A stretch of DNA of 64,000 nt from Trichosphaerium sp. ATCC 40318 (taxonomy: Eukaryota > Discosea > Flabellinia > Trichosidae): assembly GCA_038496445.1 (NCBI GenBank), contig JALMLS010000479.1, forward strand, positions 1-64,000, in the 5' to 3' direction. Of this stretch, positions 9,574 to 22,653 are shown piece after piece. A program made the position numbers and the translations under genes. Position 1 is the first letter of the stretch; each line of letters opens with the position of its first letter. The notes beneath the pieces were generated by a model. It ran no database searches and was not told the DNA's origin. It saw only the letters and a list, made by a program, of their open reading frames with translations.

Positions 9574-12500
9574 TTATTTTTCTTCGGATGTTTCTCCTTT
9601 ATCCTTGTCTTCTTCTTCATCTTCTGCCTTGTCCTCCTCATCTTTTTTATCTTTTTCAACATCAATATTAGGTTTGCCAAAAGAGAACACAAGCGGTGTG
9701 TTTGATGGAGCAAACGATTTGGTTGTTGTGTCGGTTTTACTTCCACCAAAAGTAAATGCCTTTGGTGTTTCATTGGACTCTTTTGTGACACTCTCAGTGT
9801 TAGCCTTGCTGCTCCCTCCACCAAACACGAACAAAGATTCTTTTGGTGCTGTAGTAGCAGGTTTCGAAAACGAGAACGCCGCGCTTGCTTTGGGCGTCTG
9901 TAAAAAAAACCCAAGTTAGTAACAACATTGCAATCAAAAAAACCATGATGAGTCACTTACATCTTTAGATCCTGTCGTTTCTGGAAGAGCACTCTTTACA
10001 GCTGAGAAATCAAATGTCTTTGGTTCGTTAGATTTATCTGGCTTCCACGAGAAAGGACTTGGAGCACTAAATGTGCGACTTTTTTCCAAGTGCTTCAACA
10101 CACCGTCTTTGTCCTTAGGTTTGTCCATTAGCATACGTTCTTTTGTGATCATGAACGTACAGATAGGAGCGCTTTTAGTTTGGCACTGGTTTGTTGCTTC
10201 AAGCCTAGTGCTCTTGGTGATACACCTCCATTATTAGGTTTATCTATCAACTCCTCTTTACCGTATTTTTGAACGAGTTTGACACATACATCATAAGGTG
10301 CATCATTTCTTGAATTGATATAGAAGACATAGTGAAAGATATTATTTCCAACCTTGTCAGTCACATCAATGTTTAGATCCTTCTTGCAAGATGGGCCCGT
10401 GATTATACCAAGAAGTGTAGGTGCACCGAGAATACCACCGAGTTGTAAGAAAGTCATGAACGCAGATTGATCTGAGAGGCAGTGCGTTAGAAAACAGAAA
10501 AAAAATTTGTATATTTGGTGTACTGTGGTGGTTGACGGTATTGACATCAATGTTGGCTTGTGTTAGCTTGGTAATCAACCATGCAATATTGTAGTACATG
10601 TTTGGAGGTGTGCGGTTAGCAACTAAAGCACGGAATAACACATGGAACAGCTGAGCGTGTAGAGTTGCATCAAAACCTTGGGAGGCAGTTAATTATAAAA
10701 ACAAGTTAGGCTAAAAGAATCACCTTCATGGCCAAGCATCATCTCTATCGTCTTTTCTAGGACGCTTCTGGTATCTGTTTGTGCGCCCAACAAATAACCA
10801 GGTAATGTGCGTGTCATTCCCATACCAATAGCCAACGTGATGGGCGTTTCACCCTGACACATCGGGCGTAAGAATCAAATAAAAAAATATGCGTATACTG
10901 TACCTTTGTATTCTTTGCATTGACGTCAGCGCCAGCTTCTAGGACCTTTTTGAGGAGTTCGAGAGGTCTATCTACTTTGAGAACTGATGGTATAGGCGCA
11001 TCTGTAGGTAAGGAAGTTCCAATGGCTCTAATAAGGACGTGGAGAGGTGTATCGCCTGCATGGTTTTTATCGTTGATTTTGGACTTGTATTTTTCTAGCA
11101 TCTCAATGACATGTTCCCAAATTGATTTCTGCTCTTGTTGTTGTCCATAATAGAGCATACTGCATCTAATAAGATCTACAGCAACATGTAGGAAGTTATT
11201 TCCGTTGTTATAGTAAACAAGCTTTGTAGGGACCTATAGGAAACCGGTTTAGATAATCAATAATAAATCAGAGCAAAAGAAAGTACAGCAAAACATCAGT
11301 ATAAAGGGTTACCTTGTCAATGATTGTTTCGAGTTGTTGGACATGTTGGAAAGAGATATTTGTTGTACCAAGGAATTCCCAAACCAAGAAAAAGACTAGG
11401 ATTGATATTAAGACCAAGAGTTAAATACAAATCAGTATTATGGTACCCTTTGCTGAGACGGTTCCACACGTCTTGACCCAGTATTTAAAGCAATCAATAT
11501 GCTTGTATAACTCAACGCACATTTCTTGCAAGTTAAACATCAATTCCCTAACAAACCAAACAGTCAAAACAACGAGAAAAAAAGCCAAACACCAAAACAG
11601 CAAAAAAAACCAAGTTGACAACATAAAAAAGTGCATACTTTGATAACTTTGGTTTAACCTTTGTCATTAGTATTTCAAGCTCAGGGAGTGCAGCGTGTCT
11701 AATGAGCAAGTAAATAAAGGTAAGCATATGCACTCGTACTCCGTTAGCACTGATACCCAATTCTCACCCAAATACTTTGGTGTTAGCAAGCCTGCTTCCT
11801 CGAAATAAGTCACAAATTCTTCCAGTTTGCCCTTTGCAATACTAAATGATGGTTTTTCCGTGATGAGAGCGCATAAAGGCGAAACCCCATCATTATCATA
11901 AACATCGAGCTTTGCACCAGCATCAACAAGAGGTTTTATCTAAGTATACATTAAATTTTAAGAAAAGGCTAGTAGATAAAGAAACAAGGCATAAAAGCTG
12001 CCCAACAGAATGACAAGTGTGTTACTACTTACAAGAGTATCCAGACGGTTAGGGTATCGCACGTTCAAGCACGCGAAATGAAGAGGTGTTCTACCTTCAG
12101 GATTTGCTACATTAGGAGATACACCGTGTTTCAAAAGAAGAACAGCAACCTATCAGAACGTCAACAAAAAAACAATCAAAGCGGAATTGAGATCTTTGAT
12201 GTTAAACTATCCATACGTCAGGTTGGCGTCGTGTACCGACAATAATTAAGTCTCTGTGACCTTCTATAGGGAGACTAGGATCTGCACCATGTTCCAGTAG
12301 TTGACGAGCCTACAAACATTAGTACTAACTCAGCAGCAGATGTGAAAAAAACAAATAGTTCGAACTCGTACAATCTCAACATGAGGAATAAAGATAGCAT
12401 GATGTAAAGCATTCCATCCCATTCGATCTAGTGTGTTGATACCTAAATCAACGGTCTAACATTTAAGTGTTAAAATGATGTGTTGTCCCATTCGAGTTAC

Positions 12501-15303
12501 AAATGTACCCCTTCCTTAGCTTTGCCTGAGAGCTCCGCCAACAGTTTGCCAGTAAGTTTCGAGTTACCTAATCAAAATTATGAATATGTGCGTTTGTGGT
12601 AGGATAGCGTACCTAGTTGAGCAAGCAAGTTGATAACAGTTCTTCCCCGAGTATCTTTCAATGCGATATTACCACCTTTGTTCACTAACACCCAGAATAG
12701 ATCTTCAAACTTCTTGATAGCAGGATCTACAGCGCCTGGCGCAAGCTGTGGAAAATTAAAAAACAAAAGTGATAATTGTCTGAAGTTTTTTTAAAGAGAA
12801 ATATGAAGAAGTAGAACAAGTTTTCGTACTTGTGCCTTGCTTGTTGGATTCTGCATCCTTCGTTTTACAACAGTATGCATTGGGCCATCAGTACCATCTA
12901 CATATCCACCAGTGAGCGATTGGGTATGGTTTATTGCAGGATATTGAAAAAAAAAAGTGCAATGTAAAGTTAATTAATCGGTAGTGCAAACAGAAAGCAA
13001 AGTAGCAGCGTACCAGGGAAGTTGACAGGGAGTGAAGCCTCTAAAAGTTGTAACAAACATACGTCTTGTCCAGGTATTTCCAGCAACAAAGGTGCCAAGA
13101 AATGTGGTGCATTACCCGCCTTGGACCTAACAGAGTGAACATTGTGTAAAAAATAATAACAGCACATTCATAACTTTTGAAAACGTACAGGATAGTCCAT
13201 TTGGCACCAGCCTTCACAAGAACATTTATGGTCTTGAGAATAGATTTAGGGTGCCCTGAGGCGTGATGTCTCGCACAAGTTAGGCTCTGACAGAGCATGT
13301 GTAGTGGTGTTCGTCCCAAATCGTCTTGAGCATTGACATCAGCACCTTTAGAAAGCAACAGCTCCACTAATTCAGCGCGCATTTCGTCAGAGAATATAGG
13401 CGAAGCGATCAAATGAAGAGCACTATTGAGTGTTAGCAAATATAAGTAAAAAACTGACAACATCTTTAAGAACTAAAGCGTACGTTAGTCCACCAACACA
13501 AGGGAATTGGGAGTTAAATATGGCAATGAGTGGTTTGTAAGGCTTAGCAAACGTTTGTGGTAAAGTAGCAGGGTAAGGAGGTCGCCAAGGTTCCCATGGT
13601 TGAAGTGACACATCCTTCAAATCTAACGCGATCCTAACAATCTCAAAGGGTTAGTAATGGTAAAATTTAATATGAGAGAGAAATACGCACGCTTGATGGA
13701 TGTTCATACCAGTGGCATCAACAATATTTTTCAACCAATCAAGTCTCTCGCCGTCAGATGTCGATAGTGACGCAGGTGTCAATTTAGCAATGTTTAAGAG
13801 CATAGCTCCGAAAAGAGTTAAGGCTAATCGTCCTTGTGATAGGCCATTGTATACGTAAAATTTGTTTGGTGTTATTTCAGACGTAACAGGTGAGTCGTAA
13901 ACCCAAAAGTTTGCACTACCAATCCTTTTAGTACAACAAGCATAACTTTCTGATACTAGAAATGCTTTCAAAAGACGTACTGTGACCTATACTTGCCAGA
14001 ATGTTTTTTATCTGTAAAAACCTTCTTTAGGGAAGGCATAGAAACACTCTCAAGTGGTGGTGCTGTAGCTCCCTATTTGAAGTTAACACCAACCAAAAAA
14101 AACTTTGAAAAAAAAACAAGCCAATGTTACCCTCGTGGACCCGCGTATCGATACACATTGTAGTGTGGCAGCGTTGTTCTTCATGAGCATGTGCTCGTAT
14201 TTGTGTTCTACGGCTTCCAAAATGAGAGTTTCCAAACTTGTGCAGGTGGATAGAGGCCTCATGTCCAAAGGGTGTTGTGCACGATACATTCCAGTGCCAT
14301 TTTGTATGTTAAGCACTTTAAGGTTCTTAAGGGTGCCCACAGGTCGTGCTTGAGATGCAGGAACAGGGCGACAAACCACATTTATGATTGCCAATTGTTG
14401 CAATTTTGGAAGGGTGGACAGAGAATAAAGAAGAGTAGTTGTGAACTTGCTGCAAGAAAAAAAAAAAAGATTAGTGACATTTGCGCCAATAACTCATTTT
14501 GCGAACCCAGAGATTCCAGAAAGTGCTAGAGAGCGAATGTATGTGCTTACACCTTTCTTTTGTATAAGCAGTTGGAAGGATCCGCTAGTTGATTGGGTTA
14601 GACGGTCACAACAAAGAGAGCAAAAAAAAAAAAAAAAAAAAAAAGAAAGGTTAGAATTCTCAATAGCGATTTAAAAAGGGGAGCGTACTAGTCTGGTATG
14701 TTGCGGACGTGTACTTCTTCCCAGATCTGTGCGTCTACAAGAAACGCGTCGAACTTTTTCGATACCTACAAGCAAAAGGTTAATAAAATGCGCTTGGCTA
14801 TGGTGGCTATAGCAAACAAACGGAGACTACACTGCTAAAAAGCCAAAATAAAACGGTCAAGTGTCAAATCGCTTGTGGTTCTATTTAATGTGTATCGCGC
14901 TTAATTAGGCGAGATGCAGTTCAATAGCTTGGTTTTAGCTTGGTTTTATCTTTTCTTTGTGAAATAGCGAGTTTCGTATTTCGATATTAACGATGACGTT
15001 CGCAGCGTAGGCAGTAAGTTAACGTACCAGCCTGTACGTCAGTAAGTCAGCAAGTGATTTCCTCGTTGATATAAACGTGCATACGTGTAACAATAACTAT
15101 GGGCGATGTAAGTACGGCATTGTACTGCAAAGGAAAAACGAAAAAAAAAAAAACAGAGGACAAATTCCAAAGCGAGGCGTAAATACATCGTCTACGCATT
15201 ACATAGTAAGTTTTCAGACCAAATGACGTTTTCAGTTATAAAACAATTTAAACCGCGTAAAAAAATAGCGCACTTCATTCGGTAAGTCATCTAGAGACAG
15301 CTC
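9574..15303 (-). CDS. Large LRR-ankyrin protein with FG-rich tail, possible F-box start
   Basis: At least fifteen exons. A candidate first exon (ATG at 15303, MELSLDDLPNE) looks like the start of an F-box, but its join to the exon near 14770 (VSKKFDAFLVDAQIW) is not found, so the true start may be lower. Leucine-rich segments follow at 14100-14690 (SLSTLPKLQQLAI, LKVLNIQNG, LETLILEAV). A long ankyrin region covers about 10150-13460 (VNAQDDLGRTPLHML, GADVNAKNTK, NHAGDTPLHVLI, DKVGNNIFHYVF). The last 190 residues are charged and carry FG motifs (FSFSKP, FVFGGG, FTFGGS, FSFGKP) before an acidic EEDKDKGE end. A 47-nt intron (donor GTACGT at about 10161, acceptor CCTAAG) joins the ankyrin part in phase to the FG tail. 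The tail suggests contact with nuclear pores or transport factors; this is inference. Confidence 0.7.
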
Positions 15304-16121
15304 CATAGCAGCTACGGTTTTAATGTGGAACAACCGTTGACTTTGATGCCAGGTCCAACTGTTTTCGAAAAATTGGTGACAGTAGGATTGTCTGTGACCT
15401 TTTTCTCGTGTTGCAAAACTACTGGCAACGTGCTTGACTGGTATCACAACACCACCATACTCAAAACAAAATCAAAAGGGTTACCAAACTAGGGGTACCG
15501 CTGTGTAAGAGCGTAAAAAGGATTGTAGTAAATCTTTGATGCGTTTTCAGCGCGACAATATTGAACGGGTGCTTTAATATGTTATGTGCTGTTTTTTTGG
15601 TTACTTGTTCACCCGATACGCATACGCTCGCGTCTTATTCTGCGCAAAAGACGGTATCATCACGTGTAAAGGCCGCACTGAATTTTTTTTACTTTTTTCG
15701 CCGAGATTGAAGTAACAACGTATTATAAGAAGACGTAACTTATCTCACACATCACGTAACGAGATGAGCCGTGAAATCAAAGCGCCTTTATGAGAACAGC
15801 TCACTTTCTTCCAGAACAAAGGCTTTTTACATCAAAAAAACCTCTACACCAAAACTGTCGTCTATGTAGTCCAAAATATAAAATCTACGGTCTCCCCAAC
15901 GAGATTCACAATCAGATTAAGATTATTGAAATCTCGCCTTTGGTTTTAGCGCTCCAATCAAAGAAAATAGGTTGCGCTACACTACCGCTACGTGAGGGAG
16001 ACAATTACGTGCTTACAAATTGAAGTACACGTTCTCATTTTCAATTACATTAAATCTCGCTTCCCAGGCCATTTACTTCAAGGTTGGATAACTATCACAG
16101 CACGTCTCGCTTGTAACAATC
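15304..16121. other. Intergenic stretch between divergent genes
   Basis: Spacer between the minus-strand ankyrin gene and the plus-strand RTX-like gene. Plus-strand frames at 15790-16023 and 15992-16198 overlap the next start. The first contains IYGLPNEIHNQI, loosely like an F-box opening, but no continuation is found. No supported gene. Confidence 0.35.
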
Positions 16122-17710
16122 ATGAACTCCACCCTAAGTATCTTGGTCCTTCTGGCTGTTGTTGGTACGAAGTCTTTAACCACAACGAAGAGACATGAGA
16201 AAAAAAAATAACCAAAAAAAAAAAGCGAAGAGACATACGCGACGGCTTTCTACCCCCACGTGTAGAGACTTTTTGTTTTTTTTTTGTTCTTTGGTTTTCA
16301 CTAGTTTTTTTGCGCTTAGCTTGGAACTAACGTGTTCGCCTATAGCTACTGTAATAACCCAAGCCCCAACGAATAGCTGTACTGAGTGCAGTCAATGTCC
16401 TAGCCCTACCCGTTGTCGCATTGCTTCTATATGCTCAACTATGTTAGCAATAGGACCTTGCCCAATTTATTCAATCGTCCCAGGAGTTGATCGTACGTGC
16501 CGGCTTTGTTTGTTGGATTTTTGATTTTGCCTTGTTTTTTGCGTAAGATTTTTTCTAATGTGCTCGCAGCTTTATCGTTTTCTGGCTGTGCCCAAATCGC
16601 CAATAATTCAACCATAAGAGGCGTCACTGGAAGCGGAGGCCGTGATTGTCTCTTTATAGGAGATGGAGTCACAATCGATGGTCCTATCGATCTACAAGGT
16701 GGCGATGACTACATTGTATTTGGCGAGAGTAACATAGTAAAAGCAGTTAGCACAGGTACACCACTTTAAGATTTTTTTTGATATTTTTTTTTTTTTTGAA
16801 TTTTTTTAGACTAGCGGCCTTCCTATACCCGATAGCTTTCTTGTCTGATTACTCAACTTCTCACTCCAATTTAGGCGCTGGTAGAGATTGTATATCCGCT
16901 GGAAAATACTTCCGCTCTGAGGGTATTGACCTTGGAAGTGGTGACGATCAACTCACTATAACTGATGTTAACACGTGCGCAGCAACTTGTTTGCCCCCCT
17001 TCTAGCCGAGAAAATAACAAAATCCACTAGTCAGCTTGATACAGCAGGCATGAGAGGTGCAATAGAAGGTGGTGCTGGTGATGACTGTATTGTCGTTGGA
17101 AGTCGTACTGCTAAGAGAAGTACGCCAGAGGATTCTTTTGGTGATAGAAAAACTTATACATTATTAGGTATCCAGGAGTCTGACGCGATATTTAAGTCTT
17201 TCGATCAAGGACCAAGCAAACGTTCTCTTGCTGTAAGCTCGAGCTTCATGGCTGATGTTTTGGGCCAAGGAGGCAGAGATTGTATTAAATTGTACTGCTC
17301 TGAATTCAATATAGCCGATGGTAAGTACACACTTTAAGGCGGTTTTTTTTTTGTCAAGAAATTTCACACTTTTTGTTCTCCTTTCTTATGTTATTGTAGG
17401 TGGTGCAGATAACGACTGCATTGATGTACAAGCCAGTAGATTCCACCGTATGTACGGTAGGGCTGGTAACGATCTCATGCGTGTCGAAGACTTCGATGCA
17501 GTCATTGCTCTTGGACTACCTGGCGGTGTTTTTGGTGGCGCTGACAATGATATTTTGCAAGCCTCCGATTCTCGCACTACCCCAGCTGCTATCCTCGATG
17601 GAGGCTTTTCTCTACTAGGACAAGTCAACAGATGCTGCACTGCACCAGGACCAATCCTATCACGTCGTTGCGAGCAATTCTTGGACTTCGAATGTGTCTC
17701 AGTACCATAA
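16122..17710 (+). CDS. Secreted protein with RTX-like Gly-Asp repeats
   Basis: Six exons join in phase (16122-16164, 16346-16492, 16570-16755, 16875-16974, 17031-17320, 17400-17710) into 358 residues. The signal peptide is MNSTLSILVLLAVV, followed by a Cys-rich stretch (CTECSQCPSPTRC). At least nine copies of a G-G-x-G-x-D-x-hydrophobic motif follow: GSGGRDCLFI, QGGDDYIVFG, GAGRDCISAG, GSGDDQLTIT, GGAGDDCIVV, GQGGRDCIKL, GGADNDCIDV, GRAGNDLMRV, GGADNDILQA. These match the hemolysin-type calcium-binding nonapeptide of bacterial RTX proteins, a parallel beta-roll that folds on calcium. Unlike bacterial forms, most units carry Cys after Asp. No toxin or enzyme domain is seen. A role as an extracellular calcium-binding or adhesive protein is inferred. 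Confidence 0.82.
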
Positions 17711-18709
17711 AGTGGCCACACCTTCCAAACATTACGTTTAGCCCTTTTTTTTGGGATACACAAAAAAAAAAAATTGATCTCCCAAAAACCTTAGCAATTA
17801 TTGCAAATATAATTTTTGTGGGTCGTTTTTAAATAAATTAAGTGCACTTTAAACAACGTCTATAATGCTTTGCGTCATGTCTCTTTTGTTTCAATTAACT
17901 GTTGTGTACAGTATTCACGTGTCTTCATGATGCTATGATTAGTATTTCTTCTTGCTTCAATGAGGTATCAAAGTGTCTCAAACAACACTGAGGTAAGGTT
18001 CTACGACTTGCCGCTCAACCAAATCTCTCGCGAGGTAATTTACATAACGAATGAGATTGTAAAGTGTGCTTGCGGTGAATTTCTATTTGCAGTATTATCT
18101 TGTTGCGGAGATACATAGGGAGATGTATTATTACTTCCTCTGATGACACTTAGGCTTGCAAGTCGGGCGTCAGTGGTTTGTCAGCAAGGGATACTCGGTG
18201 CTGTTTGATATAATTTATTACTGTACTGCACCTCCAATGTTGCAGCGAATAACTTGGGCATTTTTGTTGCCTACAATACCTTGAACAGTGTTACAAGTTT
18301 AAAATTATAACAACGAAATTCATCAGGTAGCATGCCGCTTGCAACAGAGCAGTTGGTTACTCGAGGTTCTTATCAAAGGTTGGCGTAGAGTGTTGAGCAA
18401 GATAAAGCGATCTCGGAGATCCCCTAGAAATAGTACGGATAGCAGATACATTTGTTGGAAAGTACGACGCCCTTTTTTACAGCCGCGGTGTAAAGTGACC
18501 TAAAAGAATGATGTGTAAATTAATACGCGTTTTTCTCTTATTCCTAACTTAGCCTGCCCTTATATGCCCTTACAACATAGGTTAGACGTATTATAAACAC
18601 GTTACATGTTCATATGAGCCTTTTAAGTGTACGATTTAAAGTTTCGGCAGAAACGTGTTCAATTCTTCCTATTTTAGTAATTTAATTTAACGTCGACAGC
18701 ACAGACAGC
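17711..18709. other. Intergenic stretch
   Basis: No supported gene. A short plus-strand frame from about 17960 (MRYQSVSNNTE, then RFYDLPLNQISREV) resembles the opening of an F-box but stops after about 52 residues. The rest is AT-rich, with a CACGTG at 17918. The region also holds the upstream sequence of the GPCR gene, which starts at 18710. Confidence 0.4.
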
Positions 18710-21700
18710 ATGAGAGCTAACTTGATCATTTTTCTGCTTGCGACATGCTTGTCACTATCGATGGCGCAACGAATGGAAATTACAGTTGGTACTATCACAA
18801 ACTAACATTAAACCAGTTACTGATACAGTATAAGGACTGTCTATGCCATTATCTGGTTTTTTTGGCTCAATTGGATCCTCATTCGCGTAAGTCAAACTTT
18901 CTGTTTTTACGCTTTCTCTGCTCACTACGCGCACGAGACCTGCATCTAGCGTACTACCGCTGAAGGTTTATATTCTGTACGCATAAACCCTCTTGCTAAT
19001 CACATGTAGCCAAGGATTTGAGTTCTTTCAAGAATGGATGACCCAAAACCCGCTCATTGTAAGTTTTTAAATTCACCGTACATTTTCATCCCAAAAAGCT
19101 TACAACTACGCGGTTTTTCGCTTTAACCCTGATACAGCCCTTGCGGCAAATTAAGTTTAAAGGAAACGGGAGAAACTGTACCAAAATAGCATTATATCGC
19201 TTTTTTAGTGACCATTACCATTTTTGTACTTCGGACTCATTTCTCCGTAGCTTAAAGACGGTGGCGAAGTATCTATCAGATTCGATATTGCAGATGACGC
19301 ATTTAACCCTGGCGCTATTATCCCAATCTACCTTGGTTAGCTCTTCAAACACCTTTTTCTTCACTTACAACTATCTCACACGCTTGTTCTAAGGTCTTGT
19401 GGCAAACGATTCTATAGATTTTATAATGTCTCCTTTTGGAGGCTTTGGAGTATTCCCTTTACCCTTCACACAAGGCGCTAGCAAACTACTACGTATGAAA
19501 GACTACCTCGCTCGAACTGTTTTTCCATTTTTTTTTAAAATGGCTATTGACTTTCCTATTTAGTCTCGGCGAACACCGCTGATGTAAGTTTCTACAGTGA
19601 CTCAAAAAATAACTTTGCATTATCTATGAATACACCTTTCCCTTTCATTTACAAGTACGTATTTCTACGAGTTCTAGTTTCTACGACCTCAGTCATTTGC
19701 TTTATCTAACTTTATTCTGTTCTACAGTGCTGCATGGGCACCACTACGTATTGCAGGTGCCAAGACCATTGCCATTATCTCTGATACTGCTTCACGTTCG
19801 GTACATAGAAAAAAAACACTTATAAATAGTTGAAGTTGACTAACGTTTTTTTAGTCTAACCAGTGCTATCATCCCCTTGTAAAAGAGGAAATGAGAAACA
19901 ACGGCTTTGATATACTTGGCGAATTTATAGTTAATGCGATACGTATGTGCCCACGTGTTTTAGAGATGAATCTATTTGATATACTTACATTCATCTAGCT
20001 CTCGAAGCTGGATTTGATGGTGTCAATGCTAACATTACCAGTTTCCCTGCAGACTATGCATCAAACCTAACACGGGTTGCTCAGGAAGTAATCGCACTTG
20101 ACCCTGATGTATGGATGTGTTGTATGGCCATCCCAAGAAGTTGTAACATAGTAATGAGCTATTTGGAAGAGGTCGATTATACGCCTCGTAGTTTCACTGA
20201 GGATTTGGATTTTGGACAACATACGCTCATACCAGAAGAGCAACACTTGTATGAATACAGAGCAGGCGTTGCATTTGTACGAACCAATGAACGTTGTTCA
20301 GTTTTTGACTATTTTCTTAGTTTGAGCCAGGCTTAAACTTTCCTAACGTGGATGCTTCTCAGTTCACTAACCTGACGACTTTCAATACTGAGTATGAAAG
20401 CAGATACAATAGTACACCAGCAGAGTTTCAATTACTACCTTCTATGGCTGGATTAGCTCTGAGAAACGCAATAGAGAGTCTTGACCTTAACGTATGATAC
20501 TGTTGTCAACGAATTACAACTAACATGTTTGCTAGTTTACTGAGTTACAACAATCCCTTAATGGCTCAGCTACAGGCTGTAACTGTGAGGTAAGCACATT
20601 AATCAGTTGGTAGTAAAATACAAATAACAAATGGTTTTAGGATATCCAGAGACAAGTTGCAAACTCTATTCTACAAACTAAGTTTGACAGTATTATTGGT
20701 CAGTTTTCATGGGGCGCTGATGGTGCACAACAACGTGAATACTTTTACACGCAAATTGTCAGCGCAGCGCGAATCCCTATAGCACCTACAAGTGTTCAGC
20801 AAAGAGAACTTGTTTACCCTATGCCAACATGGAAGGAACGCATCTTTGATCCAAAATTTGGTAAGAATAAACTACACCTCTTATTGGAATTGCTCTAATA
20901 GAACAACAAGGTCACTGGACAGAGATCTTTGTAGCTGTTGCAGCTATATTAATGACTATGGTCACTATATTCTGGGGAGTTTATATGATCTATTCGTTGC
21001 AACATCCAACAGCAACATCCAAAAATTGGCTGGTAAGTATTGTTGAACATAATTGTTTTCATTGCTTACACTGTCCAAAGGCTTCGTCACCTTTGTTTAT
21101 GCTTCTCACCCTTGGTGGAAGTGTGGTTCTATACACTAGCGTATTTACGTTCCTACCTAATGTTGTAACAGATGTTACATGTGCTCTTCAACCATGGTTT
21201 GTCACTATTGGATTTACTCTCCTCTTTGTGTACGAACTACAATCATTCAAATGTTATATCTTCCTAACCTTATTGAAATAGCCCTATTTTCGCTAAAACA
21301 TGGCGTATTCACCAACTGTGGAGAATAAAGAGCACAAAAGTTTATGGTATCTCTTCAGCCATGGTATCTTTGTGGGTGATTGCAGCTCTCTTTGTTCAGG
21401 TTGTTGAGCTCATCGTTCTGGTATGTTCTTGTTTGTTAGTTTAGCTTGCTGATGACTCTCTTTTTCAGACAGTTGTAAGCCCATCAAAGCGAGAACTTGT
21501 TGTTGTCTCAGAGTTTAGAGTATCCGAAAACTTTTATGTTTGCCGTGGAGACAATGCTCATAACATTATTCTGTACATTATTGTCTGTGGTAATGTACGC
21601 TGTCATATTACTTTTATAGTATGACTAATACATCTTTACAGGGTGTTGTACTATTATTAGGTACTATTGTAGCGTTTGGTGTACGTAGTATACCAATCAA

Positions 21701-22122
21701 GAGATTCAATGAATCAAAGATTATCTTCTTTGCTATGTACAATATTGCTTTCTTTGCTATTATTGCATTTTCTTTGAGCCTAAGCAATGTACAAGAATCG
21801 AATAGATTTACTCATTTCATACTGTTTTCAATGTGCCTACTTCTCGGTGCAGGTAACAACCACAGTACCAACCAAGCGATTAATCTAACATTTTGTATTG
21901 TAGGTGTTACTGTGAATACTATTTTTGGACACAAGATGATCGGTGTGGACGCTAACTGGAGTGAGTTTATCAGTATGGGTATGTCTTTTTTGAGTCCATT
22001 GAGTACTCCTTCTATGGTGCTCACATAATTTTCTAGAAACAAAGAAAAGCTCTGGTGGTTCAACTACTGTGACTACTAAGGGAAATTCGCTTGTTACAGT
22101 TGATACAGAAGACGAGGATTAA
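18710..22122 (+). CDS. Class C G-protein-coupled receptor (GABA-B/glutamate-type)
   Basis: Signal peptide MRANLIIFLLATCLSLS. Next comes a periplasmic-binding-protein-like ligand domain (joined as MEITVGLSMPLSGFFG over a 46-nt intron, then SSFAQGFEFFQEWM; FDIADDAFNPG; DFIMSPFGGFG; IAIISDTASRS). This opening resembles bacterial amide-binding proteins. A 7TM_3 segment starts near 20880 (GHWTEIFVAVAAILM; ASSPLFMLLTLGGSV; TRIHQLW-like AKTWRIHQLWRI; IIFFAMYNIAFFAII) and a short acidic tail ends in TEDED. More than a dozen introns. Exons between 19057 and 19248 are uncertain. The gene likely encodes a plasma-membrane chemoreceptor for amino acids or similar small molecules; the ligand is not predictable. 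Confidence 0.85.
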
Positions 22123-22653
22123 CTAATGCAATAAGACAAAAAAAAAATTGACGTTCACGTGGGGAGTTAACGAATGATTTCTCAATAAGAATGTATATCA
22201 GGTTATAAACTGCAGTATTGTAATGAAAGTATCAGTAAAGTAAATAAATCATTTGATGTATTCCACAGTGTACCGTTTTACTACAATGTTAAAACTACAG
22301 AAGGGATACCAAGAACAAATTGAAGAAGTTGAAACAAGTTGAGCAATAAATTAGCTCCAGCAAAAGAGGAAAGCTACATAGTAACCGCAATGTTAAAGAA
22401 AAGAAGTGCGAGGAATTAAAGGTACATAACATAACAACAAGCAAGCAAACAAGTGAGAAGAAAAGTCACTTTCGTGATAAATATTTATTAGAGCTTGGTA
22501 AAAACCAATGTAATTTAATTTAATATTCTTTGTTTAGTGCTGAAAGCACCATTGTTCTTCTAACTTTCCGTTCCTGTTCCACTCTTTGTATACACTATGA
22601 AGCTTTCCATAGGCATAGTAGCATTCTTTTTGTAACTTTCCATTATTGTGACA
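22123..22653. other. 3' spacer between convergent genes
   Basis: Between the GPCR stop and the end of the minus-strand MORN_2 gene. AT-rich with AATAAA-like words, as expected for 3' ends of two converging transcripts. No gene seen. Confidence 0.4.

Noticed and set aside
10140-10160. ATGA overlap between the ankyrin frame and a following FG frame, as if bicistronic
   Set aside because: A 47-nt intron with GTACGT donor and CCTAAG acceptor joins both parts in phase, matching other introns here.
10149-10550. MMSIPSTTTVHQIYKFFF as the start of a separate gene
   Set aside because: The first part is an intron read through; the exon begins at NQSAFMTFLQL after splicing of a GTACAC intron.
16195-16340. 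Lys/Phe-rich start of the frame at 16195 as the true N-terminus of the RTX-like protein
   Set aside because: That stretch is intron 1. A signal peptide exon at 16122 joins in phase at 16346.
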